Shown piece after piece: positions 15,993 to 23,865 of a stretch of DNA of 63,635 nt (position 1 is its first letter; each line of letters starts with the position of its first letter). Location of the stretch: contig JANNNB010000241.1 of assembly GCA_031398325.1 (NCBI GenBank), positions 1-63,635 on the forward strand. The letters are read 5' to 3'. The notes under the pieces were generated by a model. It saw nothing but the letters and a program-made list of their open reading frames with translations, ran no database searches and was not told the DNA's origin. Source of the DNA: Sva-07 sp031398325. GTDB lineage: Bacteria; Actinomycetota; Acidimicrobiia; Acidimicrobiales; Ilumatobacteraceae. A program made the position numbers and the translations under genes.

Positions 15993-16508
15993 TCACTCGC
16001 CGATCTTTGCGGAGTAGGCGACCTCGTATCCGGTGGGGTCCTGCTCGACGAACGGTGGAGCGCTGCCGGTGTCGACCAGGATCGCGAGTTGGTCGAGACA
16101 CACGTGGTATCCCGCTGCGGTCTTGTGCACGCCGGCGGTCGTATCGACGACCCAGGTGGTGAACACGAGACGCGTTCCGGTATCGGTGGGGTGGAGTTCG
16201 AAGATCAGCGTGTCGCGATCCCAGATCCAGGAGAACGTCCGAGGCGGGTCCCAGGTGAGGATACGGCCGGTCATCGTGTCGTCGGCGATCTCGTACTTGT
16301 CGACGATCGCGGGCCAGAACGGCAGCTGAAGCTGAGCGCCCTCTCGACGTTCTCCGACGATGTCGGTCGGAAACCAGTGCTGGAGCTGTTCCGATTCGGT
16401 GATCGCCCGCCACACCCGCTCGGGCGGATGGGAGAACTGGCGCTCGTAGCGCAGTCCGATGACGTCGCCGTCGTGCAGCACCTCACCGAGTCGATGGTCG
16501 GCGGTCAT
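15993..16508 (-). CDS. AHSA1/START-like (SRPBCC) protein
   Basis: The 171-residue protein has the AHSA1 signature: RYERQFSHPPERVWRAITES near the N-terminus, then LQHWFP and a TGTRLVFTTWV strand near 120-130. The fold forms a helix-grip pocket for hydrophobic ligands. Its ATG overlaps the stop of the ArsR gene by four bases (ATGA), an ArsR-AHSA1 pairing common in actinobacteria in which the sensor domain may act with the repressor. The ligand is unknown. Confidence 0.85.
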   Translation of the reverse strand: MTADHRLGEVLHDGDVIGLRYERQFSHPPERVWRAITESEQLQHWFPTDIVGERREGAQLQLPFWPAIVDKYEIADDTMTGRILTWDPPRTFSWIWDRDTLIFELHPTDTGTRLVFTTWVVDTTAGVHKTAAGYHVCLDQLAILVDTGSAPPFVEQDPTGYEVAYSAKIGE

Positions 16509-16831
16509 GAGGGCCCTACTTCTTCGAGATGTTCGGTGTTGTCGAGCAGTCGTTCCAGGGCGTCGAGGCGGTCGGCCCAGCGCTGGCGATACGGCAACAA
16601 CCACTCGTCGATTTCGGACAGGGGTTGTGGTCGCAGGCTGTAGATGCGGCGGTTGGCGTCGACCCGCATGTTCACGAGCCCGGCCTCGCGCAGCACCTTC
16701 AGATGCTTCGACACGGTGGGCTGGCCGATGGCGAGGGCGTCGACCATGGCGCCGACCGGCTGATCGTCGATCAGGAGCAGGTCGAGGATCGCCCTTCGAT
16801 TGGGCTCGGCCAGGGCCATAAATATCGACAT
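16505..16831 (-). CDS. ArsR family transcriptional regulator
   Basis: The 108-residue winged-helix protein (MALAEPNRRAILDLLLIDD, then IGQPTVSKHLKVLREAGLV and DANRRIYSLRPQPL) fits the ArsR family. The metal-binding ELCVC-type motif in helix 3 is missing, as in the AHSA1-linked subgroup, so it is unlikely to sense metal. The start codon sits inside a 30-bp palindrome, so binding would block both transcription and initiation. It is coupled to the AHSA1 gene downstream. Confidence 0.88.
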   Translation of the reverse strand: MSIFMALAEPNRRAILDLLLIDDQPVGAMVDALAIGQPTVSKHLKVLREAGLVNMRVDANRRIYSLRPQPLSEIDEWLLPYRQRWADRLDALERLLDNTEHLEEVGPS

Positions 16832-16854
16832 CTAGCAATATTGCCGTATGTCGA
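16825..16854. promoter_or_regulatory. Nested palindrome over the arsR start codon
   Basis: TCGACAT (16825-16831) pairs with ATGTCGA (16848-16854), and GCAATATTGC (16835-16844) is a perfect palindrome with exactly the same centre (16839.5). The outer left arm contains the arsR start codon. This is a likely autoregulatory operator. Confidence 0.6.
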
Positions 16855-16920
16855 ACTAGGTTGTCAACCGCCGGACCAACCGACTCGCCCGCTGATGCGT
16901 CGGAGGCGTAGCGTTGGCAC

Positions 16921-17757
16921 GTGAACGCGACCGGGGCGAATGTCGAGACGGTGTGCCGGGCGACGTTGAACTTCGCCGCCCGCTCCGGTGAGCTGGCGGC
17001 TCGCCCGGTCGAGGTCGACGTGCTCGATGGTCGTCGAGCCGATCTGCCTGGCTGGTCGGAGTGTGGCTTCGAGCTCGTGCCCCACGCGACTGCTGCTTCG
17101 AGCTGGGACGACGACGAACTCGCCGGAGTCCACCACGGCGAGATGGAGGAGCTGGCGCGAGAGATGACGGGGTGCGATGTGGCGCTGGTGTCGAACCACA
17201 TCAAGCGTGGCCCCGAGCATGCCGCTCGGCACGAGGATCTCGGGCCCATCTCGTTCGTGCACTCCGACTTCGCCGCCGGCTACGACGATCTCGTCCGCGG
17301 CTCGTTCATGACCGACGATCGCGATGGCCCACGCCGGGCGCTGGAACGCAACGAGGTCACCCCGCAGCGCGTCGCCGACGCATCCCGGCTCGTGATCTTG
17401 CAGTTCTGGCGCAACACCGGTCCGCCCAAGATGGACTTCCCGATGGCGTTCTGCGACGCCAGAACGGTGACCCCAGCCGACGCCCGCGCCATCCCGGTCT
17501 CGGACTACGCGGGGTCAGGAATCGATTTCGAGGCGCTCGCCGTGCTCGGCCCGTCCGAGCCGGAGCAGTACCGGTGGTACACCTTCCCCGAACTCGCGAT
17601 CGACGAGGTGGTCGCCTTCCGCACCTACGACACGGACCTCGTTGCCCGTGGCGAGACGTGGTTCACCCCGCACTCGGCGTTCCGCGACCCTGACGTGCAG
17701 GTAGGCCGCCCGGCGCGGTCGAGTGTCGAGCTCCGCGCGATCTGCCTCTTCTCCTGA
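16921..17757 (+). CDS. CmcJ/NvfI-type non-haem iron oxygenase-like protein
   Basis: The 278-residue protein starts with GTG. It has the run of motifs of the CmcJ/NvfI family (fungal and bacterial non-haem Fe/2-oxoglutarate enzymes, including GA4-desaturase-like proteins): FVHSDF (first iron ligands, ~residues 122-127), LQFWRNTGPP, PMAFCDARTV, YRWYTFPEL, FTPHSAF (distal His) and RSSVELRAICLF at the end. The conserved HxD is HSD here. The substrate is unknown. It stands alone between arsR and the photolyase-like gene. Confidence 0.75.
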   Translation: MNATGANVETVCRATLNFAARSGELAARPVEVDVLDGRRADLPGWSECGFELVPHATAASSWDDDELAGVHHGEMEELAREMTGCDVALVSNHIKRGPEHAARHEDLGPISFVHSDFAAGYDDLVRGSFMTDDRDGPRRALERNEVTPQRVADASRLVILQFWRNTGPPKMDFPMAFCDARTVTPADARAIPVSDYAGSGIDFEALAVLGPSEPEQYRWYTFPELAIDEVVAFRTYDTDLVARGETWFTPHSAFRDPDVQVGRPARSSVELRAICLFS

Positions 17758-17806
17758 CCGCCACCGCCGACGCAGGCACCAGCATGCGTGAAAGGGTGAT
17801 CGCGTC

Positions 17807-19015
17807 ATGAGTCGCCTGCCCATTCCCGACTTCGACGAAGCCGGAGCCTGGGTGCGGCAGCATCTCGGGCACCTCGTCGTCGGAGCACCGCTGGATGTTC
17901 CTGCTCGGCGCGGAGGGCAGACCAACGCGAACGCCGCCCTCGCCGCGCTCGACGTCACTGGCTACGCGACGCGACGCAGCCTGGTCGATCCGCCGTCGGC
18001 GAGAGGAGCGAGCGTACTGTCGCCCTACATCAGGCACGGCCTCATCGACCTCGCGTCGGCGATGCGGACGGCAGCGGGTCCGCCCGGTGACGTTCGCCGG
18101 TTCCGCGACGAACTGCTCTGGCAGGAGTACACACGCCACCTGTACGCCCGCGCCGGCGCTCATCAGCGTTCGATCGACCGGCGCACGGCGGCGGTCGCCG
18201 CTGAAAAATGGGACGAGCCGCTGCCGTCTGCCATGGAGTGCATGCGATCCGTCAACGCGGAGTTGCACGAGACCGGATGGCTCGTGAACCAGACGCGCAT
18301 GTGGGTGGCCTCGCAGTGGTCGGTGCGTGCAGGGCACCCCTGGCTCGAGGGCGAAGACGAGATGTTCCGCCATCTGCTCGACGGATCGCGCGCCGCCAAT
18401 CGATTCGGATGGGCCTGGACGGTTGGTGCGATGACGTCCAAGTCGTACGGCTTCAGTCGGTGGCAGGTCGAGCGTCGAGCCCCGGCGTGGTGCGCCCGCT
18501 GCCCGCTGCGCGAATCGTGCCCCATCGAGCACTGGCCGGACGCAACGCCGGGACCGTCGCACGACCATGCATGGATGAAGTCAGGATCGGACCTCGCCGG
18601 ACCTGCGGCAACGGAGCATCGCAGTGAGCCCGATCTCGTCTGGCTGACGGCCGAGTCGTTGGGTGACGACGATCCGGCCTTGGTCGCCAACCCTGGCCGG
18701 CCGGTGATCTTCGTCTTCGACGAGGCGTTGCTCGCACGCCTCCGCCTGAGCGCGGGCAGACTCGTGTTCCTGGCCGAGACGCTCGCTGATCTCGCCCGAC
18801 GTCGCGACCTCGAGATCCATCTCGCTGGGCCCGCCAGCCTCATGGTCGGCCGCAGCGTCGCTGTCACGTTCGCCCCGGTACCGGGTTTCCAACGAATCAT
18901 TCGCCGGCTCACGCCGGCCGAACTCCACCCGTACCGGTGGCTGAGTCGGCCGGACGGCGGCGACGTGCGGTCGTACTCGTCGTGGATACGCCGCCACCGC
19001 CGCCACAGCGCGTGA
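17807..19015 (+). CDS. Photolyase/cryptochrome-like flavoprotein with permuted domains
   Basis: The 402-residue protein opens with the photolyase FAD-binding helical domain (about 60-225: YIRHGLIDLA, FRDELLWQEYTRHLY, GWLVNQTRMWVASQW, MTSKSYGFSRWQVE). The alpha/beta domain that normally leads these proteins follows instead, at about 275-395 (VWLTAESLGDDDPALVANPG, then VIFVFDEALL and RLVFLAETLADLARR). Cys145, Cys229, Cys232 and Cys238 resemble in order and spacing the [4Fe-4S] cysteines of the FeS-BCP photolyases (C...CxxC...CP). It could repair DNA or sense light. The start at 17807 keeps an N-terminal extension of ~55 residues. Confidence 0.8.
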   Translation: MSRLPIPDFDEAGAWVRQHLGHLVVGAPLDVPARRGGQTNANAALAALDVTGYATRRSLVDPPSARGASVLSPYIRHGLIDLASAMRTAAGPPGDVRRFRDELLWQEYTRHLYARAGAHQRSIDRRTAAVAAEKWDEPLPSAMECMRSVNAELHETGWLVNQTRMWVASQWSVRAGHPWLEGEDEMFRHLLDGSRAANRFGWAWTVGAMTSKSYGFSRWQVERRAPAWCARCPLRESCPIEHWPDATPGPSHDHAWMKSGSDLAGPAATEHRSEPDLVWLTAESLGDDDPALVANPGRPVIFVFDEALLARLRLSAGRLVFLAETLADLARRRDLEIHLAGPASLMVGRSVAVTFAPVPGFQRIIRRLTPAELHPYRWLSRPDGGDVRSYSSWIRRHRRHSA

Positions 19016-19057
19016 TCGACTGGACCGGTCGAGCGCGCATTCCGGCGTCGGATCACG

Positions 19058-19471
19058 TCAAGCCGGCTCCAGGCTCAGTCCACGCCCTGCCGCCGCCAGC
19101 TCGACCGCCTCGACGAGCCGATCGATCGACCCGTCGCACGCCTCGAGTTCATCGGGCGTGAGGAGCAGGACGTGGCCGATCTCGGTCTCGGCGACGACGA
19201 CCGGCGCCCGCCGGTCGGCCGCGGCGCGCACGGCGTCCGGTTGGTCGTTGCGATGGAACGTGTCGAAGGACACCGACAGCTCGGCCTGGCAGCTGGTCCA
19301 CTCCGGGCGTCGGCGAATCGAGCCGTGGGTGATGTCGCAGAGCGAGCAATGGCGTCGCCCGAGGCGGGCGCCCACCCAGTAGGCGAGCTCGCCGCGCAGT
19401 GTGCTGTCGGCGTCGTAAACGCCGACCAGCCGAACGATCCGTTGGGACGGTGCTGTGTCGGACGAGTCCAT
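19058..19471 (-). CDS. Conserved CxxC protein, function unknown
   Basis: The 137-residue soluble protein has a GxYDAD start, a HCSLCDITHG motif (CxxC), and a C-terminal acidic stretch (LLLTPDELEACDGSIDRL). It looks like an uncharacterised actinobacterial family that recalls thiol/disulfide or thioredoxin-like folds, but I cannot assign one. I chose ATG 19471; an ATG at 19510 would add 13 residues. It converges with the photolyase-like gene. Confidence 0.65.
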   Translation of the reverse strand: MDSSDTAPSQRIVRLVGVYDADSTLRGELAYWVGARLGRRHCSLCDITHGSIRRRPEWTSCQAELSVSFDTFHRNDQPDAVRAAADRRAPVVVAETEIGHVLLLTPDELEACDGSIDRLVEAVELAAAGRGLSLEPA

Positions 19472-19558
19472 GGACGACAGCTTCGCCCACCAGCCGGCTC
19501 TGTGGGTCATGCAGCTCGCATTCGGTCGTAACATCGGGCTCATGAGGAGCGCGCGTCG

Positions 19559-19876
19559 GTGACCGACGAACTGGATCCGACGACGGTGACCGAGGCGGTC
19601 GCCGGGCTCCGGGCCCTCGGCTATGTGGCGGAGTTCGAGCTCGTCGGCGATCGTTTCCAGATCGACAGCGGTGAGCTGACGTGCGCCGTCGACGCGGCCG
19701 TCGTCGATCGGCTGTACCGATTCGAAGGCCCGAGCGACCCCGGTGACGAGATGGTTGTGTTCGCGCTCGTCGATCCGGCTTCGGGCACGCGCGGCACGCT
19801 CGCCGCGGCGTTCGGTCCACTCGCCGATCCGGAGCTCCATCGCCATCTGATCGGTCTGCGGTCCCGCTTCGAGTGA
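19559..19876 (+). CDS. Small conserved hypothetical protein
   Basis: The 105-residue acidic protein starts with GTG, supported by GAGGAG nine bases upstream. The pattern (TEAVAGLRALGYVAEFELVG, then CAVDAAVVDRLYRFEGPSDP and EMVVFALVDPASGTRGTLAA) suggests a compact alpha/beta fold that predicts no catalytic site. It resembles small conserved proteins of unknown role. No membrane segment is seen. Confidence 0.65.
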   Translation: MTDELDPTTVTEAVAGLRALGYVAEFELVGDRFQIDSGELTCAVDAAVVDRLYRFEGPSDPGDEMVVFALVDPASGTRGTLAAAFGPLADPELHRHLIGLRSRFE

Positions 19877-19940
19877 CGGGCTGCCGCGCCGCGCCGGCGC
19901 GCCAGGTGTAGGCACGTCCGCGATCGGGTACCGGCCGGCA

Positions 19941-20279
19941 ATGAACTCAGCCGATCGACGCCCTCTGCCCACGCGACCGGACGAGAGTTCGTCCACGACG
20001 GGCCGCATCCGGATGGTCACGCTCGCTGTCGGCGCCGTTGCTGTGGTCACACTGGTCGCGGGCTGCGGTAGCGATTCGTCCGACGACGCCCCAGCGACCA
20101 CGACTCCGACCTCCGTGACCACGCCAGCCGGTGCGGGAGTCGAGCCTGGGCTCGAGCCAGGGTCGAACCTTCCGCCCGACGAGGCGCCCGGCTCCCCGGA
20201 CAGCGATTCTCCGCCGATCGGTGAACCCCCGACCGACAATCAAGGCGATCTGCCCGGTGACACCATCGTTCCTGAATGA
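19941..20279 (+). CDS. Small Pro/Thr-rich lipoprotein
   Basis: The 112-residue protein has a 24-residue basic N-terminal arm, a hydrophobic stretch (TLAVGAVAVVTLVAG) and a lipobox LVAGC with the lipidated Cys at about residue 42, followed by GSDSSDD. The rest is low complexity (Thr, Pro, Gly, Asp), probably an unstructured surface anchor. A shorter start inside the arm (for example ATG at residue 25) would give a more usual signal peptide. The function is unknown. Confidence 0.6.
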   Translation: MNSADRRPLPTRPDESSSTTGRIRMVTLAVGAVAVVTLVAGCGSDSSDDAPATTTPTSVTTPAGAGVEPGLEPGSNLPPDEAPGSPDSDSPPIGEPPTDNQGDLPGDTIVPE

Positions 20280-20291
20280 ACGGAACTCCGG

Positions 20292-21227
20292 TCAGGCAAC
20301 TTCGGCGAGTCGCACGACCTTGTCGACCCGGAGCGTGCCGCGGCTCCCGCGGCCCTTGTACGTGCCGCGTGTGGGAGCTACGTCGCGATAGTCGCGGCCC
20401 GTTGCCGTGGTGAGGTACCGAAGGTCGGTGCGCCGGCGGTGGGTCGGGTCGATCGCGGCCACCATCTGGCGCCGTGGATCGAAGACCTCGAACCAGGCAT
20501 GGCTCGCACCGTCGCCGACCAAGTGGCCAGACACGTAACGCGCCGAGATGCCGAGGCTCGCACACATCGCGATCGATACGTGGGCCATGTCCTGACACAC
20601 GCCACGCTGCAGCTGCCAGGCCTCGGACGCTGTGGTGTGCACGGAGGTCGGACCCTTCTCGTACGCGAACGACGAGTTGACCAGTTCGGAGATGGCATCT
20701 CCGGTCTCGAACACGTCGCGAACCGGCCCGAGCATCCGGGCGGCATCACGGATCGCGACGTCGGGTGTGGTGAGTTCCGTGATACTCGGCTCGGCCGCAC
20801 TCCAGGGGGCAGCGTGCACCGACTTGGGATCGCGGACCAGTACGGCCCTCGTCCGGAACTCGATCGCCCGGTCGACGTTCGGCACGCTCACATGGAGCAC
20901 GACGTTGCCGAAACGATCGGAGCGTCGCCGCACGCGCTTGGTGCCGTGTGAACGGACCTCGAAGCGGTGGGCGATGCGTCGCTGATCACCGTGGTGTTCG
21001 CGGGGCGTGACCATGAGACGTTGCCGGAGATCGCTCACCGGCCCGCCGTACTCGTAGGCAACGGTCTGGCGTAGGACGTAGGTGGCACGGTCCGCGCCGA
21101 CCAGATCGTCACGGTCGTACGTGTTCGGCAACGACTCGAAGTACTCGTCGTGCATGAACTGCTCGACGTCACGACGACCCGCCAATGGCCACTGCGTCGC
21201 CGGGGTGTTCGTTGGGTTGGTCACCAC
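20292..21227 (-). CDS. Transglutaminase-like cysteine protease family protein
   Basis: The 311-residue protein has the bacterial transglutaminase N-terminal beta domain (about 48-130, with QTVAYEYGGPVSDLRQRLMV) and a transglutaminase-like core. The catalytic triad is visible: Cys211 (QRGVCQDMAH), His243 (ASHAWFEVF) and Asp260 (AIDPTHRR). Members are papain-fold proteases or amidases. No signal peptide is seen. In other bacteria these genes sit with circularly permuted ATP-grasp and alpha-E genes, not found here. Confidence 0.85.
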   Translation of the reverse strand: MVTNPTNTPATQWPLAGRRDVEQFMHDEYFESLPNTYDRDDLVGADRATYVLRQTVAYEYGGPVSDLRQRLMVTPREHHGDQRRIAHRFEVRSHGTKRVRRRSDRFGNVVLHVSVPNVDRAIEFRTRAVLVRDPKSVHAAPWSAAEPSITELTTPDVAIRDAARMLGPVRDVFETGDAISELVNSSFAYEKGPTSVHTTASEAWQLQRGVCQDMAHVSIAMCASLGISARYVSGHLVGDGASHAWFEVFDPRRQMVAAIDPTHRRRTDLRYLTTATGRDYRDVAPTRGTYKGRGSRGTLRVDKVVRLAEVA

Positions 21228-21379
21228 GTCTGAGCACCCCCTTGGTCAGTCACCGAAGGCCCGCTTGAATTCGCAGATCGTGACACATTCATGTCCCGGG
21301 AATGTGACATGCGGGTGAACAGATCGCGCCTACGTGCCGGACTCCGCCCGTCATCGCGCCGCTGGCGACGGCGCATGTT

Positions 21380-21541
21380 TCAAGCTGGGCGGCTGCTGGC
21401 CTTGAGGCGCCGCGAGAAGAACGCGATCGCAACGAGGACGAGCACGACAGCGAACGCACTCAGCCACAGGAGCCCTTCCACGATGATGCCGAGCACTCCG
21501 AGGAGCGCGAGGAGTACGACGACGATGTGGAAGATGACCAT
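21380..21541 (-). CDS. Small hydrophobic membrane protein
   Basis: The 53-residue peptide has two hydrophobic segments (VVVLLALLGVLGIIVEG and LLWLSAFAVVLVLVAIAFF) and a basic tail (SRRLKASSRPA). The reading frame continues further upstream, but the residues there are Arg/Pro-rich and look non-coding. I take ATG 21541. The function is unknown. Confidence 0.5.
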   Translation of the reverse strand: MVIFHIVVVLLALLGVLGIIVEGLLWLSAFAVVLVLVAIAFFSRRLKASSRPA

Positions 21542-21731
21542 TTGGTCGTGGTACCCCGTCGGCGGTGAATCCGAACCCTCATCGGGCCGTTTCCGGTCGA
21601 TGAGCGACCGGGCACCCCGGTGGGCCAGGCGCCCGACGAGGCGCTCTGGTGGTGCACGCGACGCGTCGATCGGGCAGCATGGCGGGGCGGTCCGCCGACA
21701 GGGTCGCACCTCGGCGGAGGCCGGATCGTCC

Positions 21732-22859
21732 ATGGAGCATCACCACGACCACCCCACCCCCGACATGGGGAGCGACACGGAGCCAGTGGCGCCGAGGAAG
21801 CCGAAGCAGGAGCAGGAGCAGGCGACCACCGACATCACGGAGGTCGCGCCCGGCATCGTGCGGACGGAGCTGCCGATCAGCATGCCGGGACTCGGTCACG
21901 TCAACTGTTACGTGCTCGAGGACGAGCGAGGGATCGCCGTCGTCGATCCCGGGTTGCCCGGGCCGGAATCTTGGGGCCACCTCGTCGATCGTCTCGGCCG
22001 GGGCGGTTGGCAGGTCGACGACGTCCACACCGTGATCGTCACCCACTCCCATCCCGACCACTTCGGCGGGGCCATGCGGCTCCACCACGAGACCGGCGCC
22101 GACATCGTCACCCACGAGACGTTTCGCACGATGTTCGACCGGGCCGCTCTCGACGATTCCGAGGATTCGGGCGACCTCGACATGAACTCACCCGACGATC
22201 GGGCGGCGGCGATGGAGAGGTACTTCTCGCAGCCGACCCCGTGGGGTGGGCGCCGCGCTGGTCCACCGGCAGAGTTTCTCGAACGGATCCGGGAGACGAA
22301 CGGGCCGGCGGGTGCGATCTTCACCACTCCGCAGCCGACTCGCACGCTCGTCGACGGGCAGACGATCAAGTTGGCTCGGCGTGAGTGGATCGCCATGCAC
22401 ACTCCCGGCCACACCTACGACCACCTGTGCTTGTACGACCCCGAGTTCGGCGTGGTGCTGACCGGCGATCACGTGCTGCCCTCGATCACGCCGCACATCA
22501 GCGGCGTGGCCCCCGAGATCGACCCGCTGGCTCTGTTCATGGCGTCGCTGACCCGAATGGCCGAGATGACCGACATCACCGTTGCGCTTCCCGCACACGG
22601 TCGTCCGTTCACCGACCTGCGCGGCCGGGCCGAGCACATCATCGAACACCACGAGGAACGACTCGACATCATCCGCGACGCCGTTCCGACCCTGCCCGAC
22701 GGCACCGTCGAGCAGTTCATGCGGGTGTTGTTCAAGGAGCGCTCGTGGGGCGAGATGGCCGAGAGTGAGACGTACGCCCACCTCGAACACCTTCGCGAGG
22801 CGGGCGAGTTGGAGCGCCACGCCGAGGGGGGTATCGCCCACTACACCACGGTCGGCTGA
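21732..22859 (+). CDS. Metallo-beta-lactamase-fold hydrolase
   Basis: The 375-residue protein has a His/Pro-rich start, then the MBL fold: VTHSHPDHFGG (zinc motif HxHxDH), HTPGHTYDHLCLY (third His), LTGDHVLPSITPH (bridging Asp) and ALPAHGRPF (last His). A C-terminal winged-helix-like segment follows (~310-375). This is the glyoxalase II-like branch used for thioesters, esters or lactones. The start 21732 comes just after the upstream hydrophobic peptide's promoter region. The substrate is unknown. Confidence 0.85.
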   Translation: MEHHHDHPTPDMGSDTEPVAPRKPKQEQEQATTDITEVAPGIVRTELPISMPGLGHVNCYVLEDERGIAVVDPGLPGPESWGHLVDRLGRGGWQVDDVHTVIVTHSHPDHFGGAMRLHHETGADIVTHETFRTMFDRAALDDSEDSGDLDMNSPDDRAAAMERYFSQPTPWGGRRAGPPAEFLERIRETNGPAGAIFTTPQPTRTLVDGQTIKLARREWIAMHTPGHTYDHLCLYDPEFGVVLTGDHVLPSITPHISGVAPEIDPLALFMASLTRMAEMTDITVALPAHGRPFTDLRGRAEHIIEHHEERLDIIRDAVPTLPDGTVEQFMRVLFKERSWGEMAESETYAHLEHLREAGELERHAEGGIAHYTTVG

Positions 22860-22884
22860 GCGGCGCCCGGCCGGCAAGGGTCGG

Positions 22885-23865
22885 TCAGACGCTCGCGAGG
22901 AACTCGACGAGCGCGGCGTTCACGTCGTCGGGGCGTTCCTGCTGGGTCCAGTGCCCGCACCCTTCGAGGATGATCGACGAGTGCAGCTTGGGCAGCGTCT
23001 TGTCGAAGGCAGCGATCGCCGGCATCCCCCACATCGTCGGTCCGTCGCGGTCGCCGCCGATGAACAGCGCCGGCACGTCGATGTGCGCGCCGCGGAACGC
23101 GGCAAGGTCTTCCCAGTCGCGGTCGACATTGCGATATCGGTTGAGCGGACCGCGTAGCCCGCTGTGCTCGAACTCGGCCGTGTAGTAGTCGAGGTCCGCC
23201 TCGGTGAGCCACACCGGCATCGGGTCGGGTCGGTGGAATCGCTCGTTCATCAAGCCGCCCCGGCGCACCGTGGCGACCGTGCCGATGCTGAGGTCGGGCG
23301 GGGGAGCGTCGCCGGAAGCGGTGAACATGAACCCGAGCAACCAGTCACGAACATCGGCTTCGATCTCGGCCTCCGCCCGGCCGGGCTCCTGGAAGTACTC
23401 GACGTAGAACTCTTCTTCGCCGGCGATCGCCCGCATCATCGTGGTCGGCCGCATCTCCGATGGCGGCGAGAACGGCACCGACAGTCCGGCGACAGCGGTG
23501 AACACGTCGGGTCGGAGCATCGCCGAGGTCCACGCGATGGGAGCACCCCAGTCGTGGCCGATGACGACCGCCCTGTCGTAGCCGAGCGCACCGACGAGGC
23601 CGACGTTGTCGGCGACGAGACGCACCATCCGATAGTCCTCGACCGCCACTGGCTTCGACGAACGGCCGTACCCGCGCACGTCGATGGCCACGGCCCGGTA
23701 CCCGGCCGCAGCGATCGCCGGCAGCTGGTGGCGCCACGAGTACCACGACTCGGGAAAGCCGTGAACCAACAGAACCAGCGGACCGTCACCGGCCTCCACG
23801 CAGTGGACCCGGTGGTCACCGACCGCCACGACGTGGGAGCGGCAACCGTCGGGGAGTCCGCTCAC
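22885..23865 (-). CDS. Epoxide hydrolase (alpha/beta-hydrolase, EphA-like)
   Basis: The 326-residue protein has HGFPESWYSWR (35-45), nucleophile Asp105 in GHDWGAP, lid tyrosines in DYYTAEF and NRYRN, a catalytic Asp in GGDRDGPTMW and a final His in GHWTQQERP. The HGFPES and GHDWGA pairs and lid tyrosines are typical of soluble epoxide hydrolases, which form diols. It is the last gene of a leftward operon and its GTG overlaps the deacylase stop (GTGA). The physiological epoxide is unknown. Confidence 0.88.
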   Translation of the reverse strand: MSGLPDGCRSHVVAVGDHRVHCVEAGDGPLVLLVHGFPESWYSWRHQLPAIAAAGYRAVAIDVRGYGRSSKPVAVEDYRMVRLVADNVGLVGALGYDRAVVIGHDWGAPIAWTSAMLRPDVFTAVAGLSVPFSPPSEMRPTTMMRAIAGEEEFYVEYFQEPGRAEAEIEADVRDWLLGFMFTASGDAPPPDLSIGTVATVRRGGLMNERFHRPDPMPVWLTEADLDYYTAEFEHSGLRGPLNRYRNVDRDWEDLAAFRGAHIDVPALFIGGDRDGPTMWGMPAIAAFDKTLPKLHSSIILEGCGHWTQQERPDDVNAALVEFLASV

